Assembly: GCA_027604005.1 (NCBI GenBank)
Contig: JADGJT010000215.1
Coordinates: 1 to 40,026 of the forward strand
Direction of reading: 5' to 3'
DNA length: 40,026 bases
Source: Dinochytrium kinnereticum
Taxonomy: Eukaryota; Chytridiomycota; Chytridiomycetes; Chytridiales; Chytridiaceae
The notes beneath the pieces were generated by a model. It was not told the origin of the DNA. It ran no database searches and was given only the letters and a program-made list of their open reading frames with translations. The translations under genes and the position numbers were made by a program. Shown here in pieces: positions 1 through 10,187 of this stretch. The stretch's first letter is position 1; every line of letters starts with the position of its first letter.

Positions 1-108
1 GCCTTCATCTCTGACTGGCACACTTGCCAATCACTGGCGGATACGCGTATCATACGCGTCTCGCCCGATTCCGTCATTCCCCATCATTCGGGGGGTCGAA
101 TCACAACA
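1..108 (-). mobile_element. Start of a copia 3' LTR (partial, runs off the window)
   Basis: Read on the minus strand, the copia reading frame ends at 144 and is followed by a G-rich tract (116-111) and then, at 108, by TGTTGTGA, the usual kind of LTR start for Ty1/copia elements. I infer that the 3' LTR runs from 108 to the window edge and beyond. It contains a 12-bp perfect palindrome at 40-51. The other LTR is not in the window, so the boundary rests on position and motif only. Confidence 0.5.
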
Positions 109-116
109 GTCCCCCG
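109..116 (-). other. Putative polypurine tract of the copia element
   Basis: The minus-strand sequence CCGGGGGAC lies directly before the TGTTGTGA that I take as the LTR start. A purine tract abutting the 3' LTR primes plus-strand DNA synthesis in LTR retrotransposons. The placement between the end of the pol frame and the LTR fits; the tract itself is short. Confidence 0.4.
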
Positions 117-143
117 GAATGACAGAATCGTACAGCCCAACTA

Positions 144-570
144 TCAAGTGAATTCGGACAAGTTTCTCATGCCCATAGTGCTTCGATGCCTCAAGAATTG
201 ACCGACCGGCAAAGCCTTCGTGAGTAAGTCCGCAACATTATCATTTGTCGGTATGTAGCATACTGTGAATAAGCCTTCGCTTACTACCTCACGTATGTAA
301 TGTACCGATCGACGAATGTGCTTGGTTCGCTCATGGTGTTCGGGATTAAACACTAACCGAATAGCCGCTTGATTGTCCTCGTACACCGTGACTGGTCGTG
401 GATCGACCCCAATCTCTTCCATTAGCTTGAAGATCCAATTGATCTCCTTAGCAGATTCCGACAGTGCCTGGTACTCTGCTTCCGCTGTGGAGTGGGAAAT
501 TGTACCCAACTTCCAGCTGCGCCAAGAGGTAAGGTTTCCGCCGTGTAGATAGGGCCTGCATCGCCTGCTT
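144..570 (-). pseudogene. Ty1/copia retrotransposon pol fragment, RNase H C-terminus
   Basis: This is the last part of a copia-type polyprotein. Visible family motifs are STAEAEY (RNase H, acidic residue), YEDNQAAI (second acidic residue), RTKHI...HYIREVV and YIPTNDNVADLLTKAL, in the usual order and spacing. The frame stays open upstream of the first possible start: PYLHGGNLTSWRS, matching the stretch before the RNase H core, can be read to about 565. Beyond a GT repeat near 580 no reverse transcriptase or integrase is found on this strand, so the element is truncated at its 5' side and cannot be autonomous. It ends at a normal stop at 144-146, followed by the tract and LTR start. Confidence 0.85.
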
Positions 571-1834
571 TGCAGGCTGTTTGTGTGTGTGTTCTAATTC
601 TCAATCCTCAAAATTGATTTCAGGATATTGACCCCTCTATCCTAAAGTTTCAACCTAAATTTTAGGTCGGGTGGCCACTATCCTCAAAAATGAACATGAA
701 ATTTGCAAATTTCATGCTTGCAAAAACTCTCTATTATGCACTTATGCCTTTTCGGTGACAGTTATTCATAACTTCACACCAGGTCAACCCGCTCAGTTTC
801 AGAAGCCAGCAAGTTTACCGTCAGTTCATCGTTGGGCAGCTTGCCCCAGTGTAAGCTCAAAGATCCATATTGTGTCTGTCCATAGACCCCTCTCTTTTCT
901 GGCGAAAGTCTTCTTTGTCACAAGTGGACTCTGAATCAGTGTTGTAATTATTTCTTTTATCATCTAGTGTATAAGCAACAGAATAGAGACCTCTCCATTC
1001 CAACCCCTCCTCCCCCTAAAGGAAGTTGATTCCACTCTGATGGATACTCTGCTTGCTTCCGCCCAGAGGATCGTAAATCCAACTAGAAATCTTAAGATTG
1101 CAAAGGAGATTTTCTTTTAAGAGTAGACAATTCCCTCTCAGCGACACCAACGAGCTTATCTTTGTGAGGCACGGACTCAATGGCGGCCTCTATGTCAATC
1201 CTCAGGACTGCGGATCCCATTCAGTCACCTGACAGGTTGAAGAAGGTCTTCCTATCCACCAGCAGGCCCACCCGAAATTCCAAAAGGAGTATAAATCTCT
1301 TCTGAAGGCGAATGACGACGCAGCCGAGTATCAATCTGCACTATTGGCTATTTTTGAATAGAGAATGGAAGGAAATTCTAAGGAAGCAGTGGAAAAAAAT
1401 TGACACGTCTAAAAGACTCGTCAAGAATAGGATTCTTATCACTATCCCCATTTTGTACGGAAGACGGTCACCGTTTGATTCTATTGCGCCAGACTGCCTC
1501 TCCTGCTCATTTCATGGCAGCCACCTTACACAGAAAGGCAAAAATGAAGTGGTTGGCCTTACGGCCACCATTTCCTTCGGCTTAAAACCAAAAAACAAAA
1601 AGAAAACAACAACTAAAAACATTAATTAATAATTCAGTCGAAAGGCTGTGAGGACATGAGAGGAGTATGAGGAGGTCCGACAGATGGCATACAGGAAATA
1701 GTTATTGGCCTTGAACGGTAACCAAGCAGGTATTCAGAAATCTTCCTGTTCAAAAGATCTGAGAGCTTTGACGTGAGAGAAGAATTCAGTTAAGATGGTT
1801 CCTTTGCCGTAATTTCATGAGGGGGAGTAACAGA
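571..1834. other. 1.26 kb without a recognisable intact gene
   Basis: Between the copia fragment and the NodB gene I see no intact gene. Several open frames occur (the longest starts at 671 and 1312) but none shows a known motif or a convincing splice structure. A 22-bp perfect palindrome lies at 695-716. Parts of 1016-1361 look like decayed coding sequence and are listed separately. The left end next to the truncated retroelement suggests that this is an old insertion or rearrangement area. Confidence 0.5.
1016..1361 (+). pseudogene. Possible decayed coding sequence, unknown family
   Basis: Two frames read as ordinary protein in succession. One gives LKEVDSTLMDTLLASAQ up to a stop at 1118-1120. 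Another gives DTNELIFVRHG...LYVNPQDCG, an in-frame stop at 1230-1232, then FQKEYKSLLKANDDAAEYQ and a stop at 1359-1361. Composition is mixed and protein-like, unlike the low-complexity shadow frames around it. No start codon or splice sites join the pieces well, so I read it as a frameshifted remnant. No family is recognised, and chance cannot be excluded. Confidence 0.3.
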
Positions 1835-3531
1835 CTAATTCGCAAGACATTCTTTCATGTCGAGAATTTTGCGTGCCTACCACGTCAAGTTATGAGAGAT
1901 TCTATCAGTCTATTGTACATGTATGGAAAGAAGACGTGGAGAAGAGGCAGAACATACATCATAAAATGAAGGGAATTATATGTACCTTGTGATTAGCCAA
2001 ACCAGAAGTCGACCGCAAAGAATCAATAAGGTTTTGAGTGGAATTAACGAGCCCTGCATGTCCTTCAACGTCATGCAGGCAAATGATTGCGCCTTAGGAA
2101 AATGGAAGAATTGTGAGTAAGCAGTGAAAGCTGGCTTAGATCCTTGAAAACCAAAGGACAGAATCAATTTCACTTCTACGCAACTCACCAGCATCCGGCA
2201 TTCCATTAAGATATGCTGTATGCTCAGTATCGTGCTTGTCGAAGGACCAGTTGACACAGCCTACATTCCAAAGGACGATTGTATATCCCATGTCGCTAAG
2301 GTAATTCTGAATCTAATATAAAATTGTTCTGATCAGCAAATTGCAGAAAGAAGGCGAACAGGGTTAAAGGCAATCATGTGAAGGTATAGATACCTCTCTG
2401 CTTATTGCACCATATGGAGGCCGGAAAAGATAGGGACGAGCTCCAGTGACATTTTTGATGGCATCTTCGGCTTTTATGACCTCGTCCCTTAACATTTTTG
2501 GGTTGAAATCTGGGCTTATTGGGTCGATCTGGTCGAAAATAGGTAGAGAAGCCCGGTAGCAAAAAAAAGAACAGTGAGCACTCTCTTGTAGTATTTAGAT
2601 CGAAGTCAAGCACATACCAGAGCGGAAAGATTCTGGTAACTCCATGAATGAGATCCAATGGCGTGGCCTATAGCGATGGTAGAAGGAAAGAGTTAGTTCC
2701 CTCTGTCCTTTGAGAGATGAGCAGGAACTATCGAACTGACCTTCAGCCACCATTCTGCGAACGACATCGCCGTGTTCCAGAACTCTTGAGCCAACCAGGA
2801 AGAAAGTAACTTTGACGTTTTTTTCGCTCAAGATGTCCAGCAGTTCATTGCTGTAGATTGAGGGTCCGTCATCGTAAGTCTGGACGACGAATGAGCATGT
2901 GAACGGAAGACAAAGAAAAAGAGTAGAAATAGAGAATTTAAGAAGTAAGGGGAAGTATTCTCACCAGCGCAACACCACGATTCAAACCGCACGACCAAGC
3001 AACATTTCCTGGGGAAGTGAATGGATTCATGTAGAGCCCCGTATGTTTGATGGGAATGAACCACAGAAGAAACCAACAGACAACGCAAAGCGCAAGGATG
3101 CGAAGATGCCCCATTTGACGACGTGTTGGTAGCAACCGTGATGATGTTTGCGGCGCCGAAGAGCTCAAGGGGACCCGTCTTTTCCTCTCTCTCTGCATTA
3201 ACGGTTGCTCTCTTTCGCCAGATACCATGACGGCAACCCCAACTTCCAAATCCAAATCCTCAGAATACTCATCGTCGGAATCAAAGTCAGACTCCGTCTC
3301 CCCATCCATGGCGTCTCTAAGAGAAACCTCCTTTGTGTCTGTCAGGTCGTCGTAGTCGCAGATGCCGTTGGTGATGGGGCCATCCTGCTGCACACCTCTC
3401 CCCGCCTGGTGTTGCAGAAAGGAGCACCAGTTGCGGCTCGCGGGGAGCGGCAGCTGCTGCCCAGTGAGACGCATGCCATCGCCGTCGGGGACGTCGCAGG
3501 GCGGCGGGTGCGGATGGGCGGTGCGAGACAT
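1835..3531 (-). CDS. Membrane-anchored NodB (CE4) polysaccharide deacetylase-like protein
   Basis: Seven exons: 3531-2965, 2879-2741, 2667-2618, 2528-2394, 2306-2189, 2092-1986 and 1876-1835, giving 385 residues in frame. A cytosolic, acidic N-terminal region of about 140 residues is followed by one membrane helix (about 143-161), so a type II membrane protein with the catalytic domain outside. The NodB domain shows TYDDGPS (190-196), GHAIGSHSWSY (236-246), FRPPYG (about 287-292) and ICLHD near 342. CE4 enzymes remove acetyl groups from chitin or peptidoglycan with a metal held by one Asp and two His. Here the second metal-binding His of the H-S-x-x-H motif is Tyr (Y246), and the usual D-x-x-D-W stretch reads VGCVNW. 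The fold is clear but activity is doubtful. The gene diverges from the acyltransferase at 3709. Confidence 0.85.
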
Positions 3532-3708
3532 GCGACGCGGTGCGTTGAGGCGATGAGGTCGTCGGAATCACCCTGAGGCCAAGCAGCAGAGGTGACAAAC
3601 CATGCACTCGTGTTCAGCCGTTCGGACACTAGTGCACACACAGCAACTCTGCCTCACACTGGGTGGCATCACCAGAACTTTCACCGCGCGAGATTGCCGA
3701 ACGCATCG
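3532..3708. promoter_or_regulatory. 177-bp divergent promoter region
   Basis: This gap separates the start codons of the NodB-like gene (minus) and the acyltransferase (plus), so both promoters must sit here or inside the neighbouring 5' exons. I see no clear TATA box or operator-like repeat. Confidence 0.4.
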
Positions 3709-5440
3709 ATGGAGTCCGCATCGTCCTGCCCCATCGCGATCACCAGGACGTCCGAGGAGGTCCTCGCTCCCTCCCTGCCCCTCAAGGCCCAGGGCTGGGA
3801 GGCGTGCGAGCTGTCCGCCATTGACAGGATCGGCAGAAATATGTTCATCCCGCTGACCTGGTTCTTCCAGCGTCCGTTGGATGACCACCTGCTGTCTGCA
3901 CTGAAGGGCGGCCTTGCCGACGCCCTCTCCTACCTCCCGATCTTCGCATCTCGCATTCAGGTCTTGCCAAGCGGGGAGTTCATCGCCGCGGGGCATGAGG
4001 GTGTCGAGTGGGTTGTGGCCACCACCGCCAACAGGCTCTCGGACTTCTTACCCGCTGCCGGAGAGGAGGAGATGTTGGGGGCTGTCGAGGTAAGCACATC
4101 GCTGGGCCCCTCGTTTGGGTGACTTTAAAGGAAAACATGATAACATTTGCGCTTACACTATCCAGTTTCGTCGATCCCGCTCCATGGCATCCACGTTCCA
4201 TCCTGGAAAAGCAGTCACGATTCATCCCTGGATTGAGAAGCAGCTGCCGATCACATCTATCGTTGTTGTCTCCATACCCAGTGATGGAGCCCTCGCTATA
4301 TCAATCCGCATCGGCCATGTCATTGCCGACGCCAACACCATCTCTGCTCTATTGCGTCGCTGGTCGAGCGCTGTTAAAAGTCGTCTCAATGTCGAGACAA
4401 GTTCAGAGGCGCCTCCCACTCCAATTTTACCTTCTTTGAAAGCTCTCCTCGCCAGTCACGCCGACAAAGTCACAACGGACGACCTTACCTCTCTGACCTT
4501 TCGACCTATCGAGGCTTCGTGGTTTGCACCTCCAAAGGAAGAAGATGGTGAATGGCAGCAAGGAGAGACGCCACCGGACGTGCAGATATTCCCGGCCGTC
4601 CTCAAAGTTCCTGTTGCATGGGTATCACGCCTTAAGGCAGCGATAACAGAAAAGATTAAACAGAGTAAGGATGTGGAGCCCGGTTCATTTGTCAGCTCAG
4701 ATGATTGCTTAACGGCATTCCTTTGGAAGGTATTCAGTTATTCTTTCATTCGTTTTTCAGCTATGAGAGAGAGAGAGAGTTGGCGTTTGTTGTTTGTTCT
4801 TCTGTTGTTGAATTTTGTTACATCATTCTCTACTTGCTCTGATTGCTCACGTAACGCGGATGAATTCAGGCCTCAGCTTCCAGCCCCCACAGAGCCTCTG
4901 GAGTACCTTGCACAAATCACCGGCCCACAAACCTCAGGTCTCTTCTGAATGTACCCGCGGAAACGCCCGGCAATCTCATCATGAACATGACAACACCTAT
5001 TGCTTCCGTTCCGGAAACTCCTCTTCATAAGATTTCTCTCGCCCTAAGAAACACTGTCATCAATGTTCCATGGAAAAAGGAGCTCGCCTATCTGACTTAC
5101 CACTCGAAGAATGACCTCTGGTACTCTAGCGACATTGTTCGGGATGGGCAGCCAGACTTCGTGATTTCGTCTTGGTCCCAGTTCAACTTCTCCGCCCTTG
5201 ACTTTGGATTTGGCGCTGCAGTTGATTTTGAATCTGGTTGGTCTCCCTTCATCATTGCGTTTCGATCGCACACTGACTCCCCAACCACCCCCAGAATCAT
5301 ACCTCGGCCCGCCCAATGTTGGTCAGATCATGCTGGAGGGCGACTGGTACAAGGTTCAGCTCGCGCTCTTTGGGCGCGACATGGACGCGTTCAAGCAGAC
5401 GGTCGCTGCCTGGCAGCATCTGCCGTCGGACGTCTTGTGA
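3709..5440 (+). CDS. BAHD-type (HXXXD) acyltransferase
   Basis: Four exons: 3709-4089, 4166-4729, 4870-5236 and 5295-5440, giving 485 residues. The start at 3709 (MESASSC) was preferred to the in-frame ATG at 3592 because family similarity begins just after it. The catalytic HxxxD motif is HVIAD (178-182), where the His acts as general base, and the structural DFGWG-like motif is DFGFG (426-430), preceded by SWSQFNF. Members of this transferase family move an acyl group from acyl-CoA to an alcohol or amine of a secondary metabolite; trichothecene acetyltransferases are fungal examples. The substrate cannot be read from the sequence. No signal peptide is visible, which fits a cytosolic enzyme. 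A poly(A)-type AATAAA lies at 5454, just after the stop. Confidence 0.85.
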
Positions 5441-5453
5441 GGAGCCGAAATGA

Positions 5454-5459
5454 AATAAA
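5454..5459 (+). terminator. Polyadenylation signal AATAAA after the acyltransferase
   Basis: AATAAA begins 14 bases after the acyltransferase stop and 39 bases before the lipase start codon, followed by an A-rich stretch. It probably directs 3' end formation of the acyltransferase mRNA. Confidence 0.4.
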
Positions 5460-5497
5460 AAAAATCATTCATTTTTGACGCAAACCGTCACTGCGTC

Positions 5498-7521
5498 ATG
5501 GCGAAGAACGACCCGCTCGCCTCCCTCGGAGTAGCGGAGCAGTACCCATCACCCTCCGAGCTGCCGCCGTACCTGCCAGAGGACTCTGCGGCCGCATCGT
5601 TCGAGTTTGTTCCCGACTGGACGGACTGGGCGAGGCTGAGGGCTACGCTGTGGCGATCCTCGCTGTCCGTTGCCGACTCGCTGGTCTTTGTTGTTGTGAA
5701 TGGGGCCGTCATCATTGCCGCCACCTGGATCGGCATCATTGGGTTCCTCTTCATCGGCCCTTTGCTCCAACTTGCTTTCCCAAGGTGATGATTTGTACGG
5801 GGTGTTTTGGGGTTGAGGAGGCTTGTTAAAGGGGTTGGAAGTTGACTGACTTTTCGAGCGCCGGTTCTCACACATACAGAGTGACTCGCCCCATCCGCAT
5901 CAAGTCTAAATCAGACTATGGTCAACCCTCTGAAATCCGAACGTACCTTCCAAGCTCCGTCTCAGCATCCGTCCCCACGTTTTATGAGGACTATGAAGAT
6001 GTCATATCTGCTCCTGGTGCTTTGGACAGATGCGCCGAGAAGCTCTGCAATCCTAATGGCGAGAATCCCGGAAGAAGGCCACCGTTTGACCGGGACGTTA
6101 GCAGGCTGTTTGTCCATCTCTCTGCCTTGGTCTATGAGAATCGAGAGGTCATTGGTAAGGCTTGTGTATTGGTTGGTATTGAGCCACCCTTCATACTCAC
6201 TGCCGACGTTGCTTTTGTTTTAGAATCAATGGCGAATACTTGGGGATTGCAGATGGAATCCATGGAGCAAGATTCTTGCGCCACTTATGTGTTCTACTCC
6301 ACCTTGCATAACTTTGTGATTGTGGTGATGAGAGGTGTGAGTCCTTTTGATTTGTCGGAGATCTTGGTCAACGCGATGATTCAGAAAGTGCGCCCGGATA
6401 GCGCTATTCTTCCCGGCATGGTTCATGAGGTAATGTTTTCACTTCCATGTGGATATAATGGAGATGTGTAGAACATTCTTTTCGTTTTCTTTCTTTTTCC
6501 ATTGGCTTCGCCTAATCTTCCGACTTTACACGTTTACAGGGCTTCTACAACCTCCTCTCCTGGAGTCCCGAGAGTGACCCGTCAGCCTCTATTATCGAAG
6601 AAGAAGAAGTGGAACCAAAGTCACGATCAACGTGTGACGTTGGAGAGCTACTCAGACTTTTGAAGGAGGATGTGCTGCCTAATATCTCTGGTGAACCGGC
6701 CATCTGGTTCACCGGCCATTCCCTCGGCGCCGCACTTGCTACGCTTGTAGTGTCGCACCTGGTTCACACGAACAATGCGTTGGTTACATCATCGGTAGGT
6801 ATTGTTCGCGTCTCCCACTGCTTTGTGTTAATATTGCTCGTTACTTGCAATTTGTTATTCTAATTAGACTTTTTAATACCTTCGTCACTGGCCGAATTCT
6901 TTCTATAGTTTGTTAAGGGGTGCTACACTTTTGGGTCGCCGAAATGTGGAGACACTGAATTTTCAACAACGACTGCCAAACGCCTGACGGCCGCCCGAGG
7001 TAAGAATCAGAGTCTATCATGTGCACTTTTGAGATATATGCATTTTCATTTGTATTCCTCAAGTATTAAACATTCTTCTCACTTCGAAAGTCGTCTTCTA
7101 TCGAGTCATCAACGCTGACGATCCAGTTGTCGCATTTCCCATTGGGGGCCACACCGGCGGTCTTGCATTAGCCCTTCGATCCGCCCAAAAAGAAGGCACA
7201 CCTGTGGCTTGCCACACCGACTACAAGCATATTGTAAGACCCCTTACATACTCACGTAAATGTCTGAACCTCCCTTTTCTTTTCCTTTTGATGACAATAT
7301 AGGGCGTTCCTGTCGTCCTCCACTGTGATGGCATGCGGACGGTCGGCGTCGACCGAGACCTCGAAGCGCTTATAAAGAATGGTGTGTTTTTTGTTGGAGA
7401 GCTTGTGCCGTTTTTCGGACGTGTTGTGCGGGGAAGAGAGCCGTTCATGGCGCTTGCTCACAGGTTTTTCCCGTTTCCTCATGATCACCTTCTTGTTGAG
7501 TACGATCGCCATATTCGCTGA
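5498..7521 (+). CDS. Class 3 lipase, membrane-associated
   Basis: Seven exons: 5498-5784, 5880-6154, 6224-6429, 6540-6794, 6909-6999, 7091-7233 and 7303-7521, giving 491 residues. Residues about 60-95 form a long hydrophobic stretch, likely one or two membrane helices, so the enzyme is probably membrane-bound and not secreted. The alpha/beta-hydrolase core has the nucleophile elbow GHSLG (315-319, Ser317), a following YTFGSPKCGD strand-turn typical of class 3 lipases, a likely catalytic Asp in VINADDPV (381 or 382) and a likely catalytic His in PHDHLLVEY near the C-terminus. Class 3 lipases cleave acyl esters of glycerolipids; a diacylglycerol lipase-like role is possible but not shown. It starts only 57 bp after the acyltransferase on the same strand. 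Confidence 0.85.
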
Positions 7522-8015
7522 ACGTCATTATGTAGTTTTGTTAAGGGTCAATTTTCCTCATAACTTTATTTTTCTTTTCTTTCGTTGCATGGGATTATGT
7601 CGCAGAGCCTTATTATCAAAGATAGTTTATAGCATATTTTTTGTCCAGCGCGTCATTGTTTTTTTTAATTTTATTGATTAATAGAAGAGTGGTTATGACC
7701 TCTTTTTGTGATCGGTTAGGTAGTGATATTTGTGAGCTCTTTGGTGTGTTTCTTCAGTGATTCGCTTTGTTCATACAGAGGATTTAAGTGAAAGAACGAA
7801 CTAGCAGGGAGGCCTTTTGTTTTAGAAAGGGGATAAGAGCTGAAAATACAACAAGCAGGGTGCAGACGAATAATAAGCAAAGTAACGAGTAATCAAACTG
7901 CGAAGCCACAAGTTGATAGCGTCAAGCAGCACTTGATCCACAAACTCAAAGGCTCATATAGAGACAGACAAAGCACGACCTCAAACGAAAACGATACTCA
8001 ACCCTCCCCTCCCCC
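7522..8015. other. Convergent 3' region, no gene seen
   Basis: About 490 bases between the lipase and calaxin stop codons. The lipase side is T-rich. I see no RNA gene and no coding sequence; it probably holds the two 3' UTRs. Confidence 0.5.
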
Positions 8016-9167
8016 TCACGCCTTTACAACCTTCTTGTTCCCAGCAGCAGCGGGTTTAACAGCCTCAGTCTTGGTCACACTCCCACTCTTCTCCACGCTA
8101 ATCGATACCCCAGCAGCAGGTGCCACCACAACCTTCTTGGATCCGTGACTGTTATGCGGGTGCACATGCTTTGAGGCCGGGTGAGCACCTGGCCCTGCAC
8201 CGAGCTGGTTACCACTACCGGACATAGCGTTGGGTCGCGCCGGAATCTCAATACGGGTCTGTATGCCAGTCTTGGAGATGGAGTTTGGGGTTGGGAGATC
8301 GTCGGGATTAGGGTTGAGGTAGCTTTCGACCATCTGTTGTAAGAAGGGAGTTTGTTAGCTTCTTCTGCGGCGGTTGCTGTGAAACGGCTCGGGCTTTTTT
8401 CACGCGACAGGGGCGAGTCAAACGCACCTTTGCAGTGGGTAAGCACTGTCCAAAAGCCTCCAGCAATAAACTCTCCTTGACAATAGCTCCATTCCAATCT
8501 GTCTCTGAAACCCTTCCATCCCTGTCCTCATCCAACTTTTTCAAAACAAGATCCACAAGATCCTTTACACCATCTTCATCTTCCTCGGTGCCCTTCACCA
8601 AACAGTTTTTGAGCATTTGAAACATCTCCTCCTTGGATATGTATCGGTCACCGTTCAAATCGTAAACTCTGAAGCAGACTTCATTGATGCGTTAATTTGT
8701 TTGAAAGGCACGGTTGCTTCTCTTGCTTTTCTTTACGTACATTTCAGCTTCTCCTCCCACCTCCCTTTGAGAAATATGGACATGCTCTTCATGTACTCGT
8801 CGTAGCTGATGTAGTTATCGGCATCCAGATCAAAGCATCGGAATACTGAGGTGGGATCACGTTAAATTCGACAAAGCTGGATTCTACATACCTCTATCCA
8901 TAATCAAAGAATCATCCACTCCGAAAGTATCTGCGAGAAGGTCCCTGAATCGAGAACGGTCGATTTTGTCGAGCTGAGGGGCGACAAGATCACCGAACCG
9001 CTTGTTGAGTGTATCTATTTCCATCCTGTTGACTATGCCAGCCAAAGCAAAGGAGGAGTAGCGTCAGTTATCCCTTCCCAGCAATCCATCTCAGAACGAA
9101 GCATGATTACTAGAGACGTACAGTTTGTGAGCTTCAAGACATCGTCCATACTCATCCGTGTCGCCAT
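8016..9167 (-). CDS. Calaxin-like EF-hand protein (EFCAB1 family)
   Basis: Five exons: 9167-9122, 9032-8892, 8845-8741, 8678-8428 and 8333-8016, giving 286 residues. Three good calcium loops are visible: [24 protein letters not shown] and [12 protein letters not shown]. Stretches around them match calaxin closely, for example [23 protein letters not shown] and [11 protein letters not shown], better than calcineurin B or neuronal calcium sensors. Calaxin binds the outer dynein arm and its docking complex in motile cilia and tunes beating to calcium. Its presence implies an organism with a flagellum, here most likely a zoospore. The last exon adds a Gly/His/Ala/Lys-rich tail of about 100 residues that animal calaxins do not have. 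The second and fourth acceptors were chosen because nearer AGs would create stops. Confidence 0.85.
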
Positions 9168-9433
9168 CCTTGCTTCAGTGGTTTTATAAACTGTGAGTTG
9201 GAAGCCTCCCTAGAGGTTCTTTGTTTCGCAGGCGCTTTCGTTGCAGGGGTGGTGAGAGTCAACGTTCGAGGTTCTTTGCAATAGAGCTAAACTTGGGATT
9301 TGCAGACTCTATTCTATTTGACAGGGCACCCTCCCTCTCCTTCCAAAAAATCAAAGATCGACCATCATGCTCATCTCCCAAGGCTTGAAGCTTTCTGCAT
9401 GTATTGAGGGAGGTTAACTATGCAGCGTTATTA

Positions 9434-10108
9434 TCATTCCCTCAAATGGAATGAATCTAGGAGCACGCTCTGAACTTTTCGCCCCTTGCCCGACATCGAG
9501 TTTCCAAAAGTAAGAACGGCTCCTCCCATCTTCACGCTCCCCATGCAATCGTGGACCATGGTAGGCAACGTGATCATCTTCACCCCTCTTCCGCCATCCA
9601 CTCTTCTGAGCATCACCCAAGCCCCTCCAGGCATGCCAGAACCATCGCCAGGAGATTTTGGAACACTGGCCCATCCAGGATCCACCCACTCTTCGATCGG
9701 GACGAAAGCCAGATGGCCGTCTTTGATTCCTCGGCATCCCAGAGATATGATGAGGCTCGGGTTGATGGGGCTAATGGGCCTGATCATGACTTCAAATATT
9801 GGGAATCTCAACCGTAGAGACGATATTGGGGCGTTGCAAGATCTCCGAAGAGCCTTTTGCAAGCCATCCACGACGATAGCGTGAATCTCGCCCCTCCATC
9901 TTCTTGAGAGGCGCCTAATCTTCCACAGCTCAGATATTGGCATACCGGTCAGGATGGATGCGGTGATTTCGTTTGGCAGTGGGTCAAGCAGGTGGAAGTT
10001 TGTTGCTGGCAACAGTTCCAGTGGTGATGCTTGTGGTGGTGTCGTTGGTGTCCATGGCTGCCGGCTGATGACGGCCGTCGCTGCGCTGAAGTCAAGCTCA
10101 CCGGGCAT
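9434..10108 (-). CDS. F-box protein, otherwise unknown
   Basis: A single exon of 224 residues. Residues about 40-79 (LLDPLPNEITASIL...WKIRRLSRRWRGEI) fit an F-box, the segment that binds Skp1 and links substrates to SCF ubiquitin ligases. The rest, with short hydrophobic stretches, has no repeat or domain that I can name, so the substrate is unknown. It diverges from the coiled-coil gene at 10188 with only 79 bp between start codons, which suggests shared control. An F-box with so short a tail could also be a truncated copy, but the frame is intact. Confidence 0.6.
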   Translation of the reverse strand: MPGELDFSAATAVISRQPWTPTTPPQASPLELLPATNFHLLDPLPNEITASILTGMPISELWKIRRLSRRWRGEIHAIVVDGLQKALRRSCNAPISSLRLRFPIFEVMIRPISPINPSLIISLGCRGIKDGHLAFVPIEEWVDPGWASVPKSPGDGSGMPGGAWVMLRRVDGGRGVKMITLPTMVHDCMGSVKMGGAVLTFGNSMSGKGRKVQSVLLDSFHLRE

Positions 10109-10187
10109 CGCTGGAGACCCTCACGATGTCTGTGTCGCTTGCTTATGGCCACCATCCAACAAAGACCTCGTCACAACCCAAAATTGA
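10109..10187. promoter_or_regulatory. 79-bp divergent promoter between F-box and coiled-coil genes
   Basis: The two start codons are 79 bp apart and face away from each other, so the promoters must overlap or extend into coding sequence. No clear core promoter motif is visible. Confidence 0.35.

Noticed and set aside
671..934. 87-residue open frame
   Set aside because: No motif, no splice support and unremarkable composition in a gene-free stretch; consistent with chance.
1976..2257. Minus-strand open frame that looks like a separate small gene
   Set aside because: It is a shadow frame overlapping two NodB exons and the intron between them; the true frame there gives VLWNVG and ICLHD.
3317..3641. 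Overlapping open frames on both strands in GC-rich sequence
   Set aside because: They are shadows of the first NodB exon and of the upstream region; only the frame from 3531 joins the NodB motifs.
3709..7521. A secondary-metabolite cluster built on the acyltransferase and lipase
   Set aside because: No synthase, P450, transporter or regulator is adjacent, so the two genes alone do not support a cluster.
8016..9167. Calcineurin B as the identity of the EF-hand protein
   Set aside because: Three loops with calaxin-specific segments ([22 protein letters not shown]) fit better, and the calcineurin B C-terminus is missing.
9486..9884. 132-residue plus-strand frame
   Set aside because: Antisense shadow of the F-box gene with no family resemblance.
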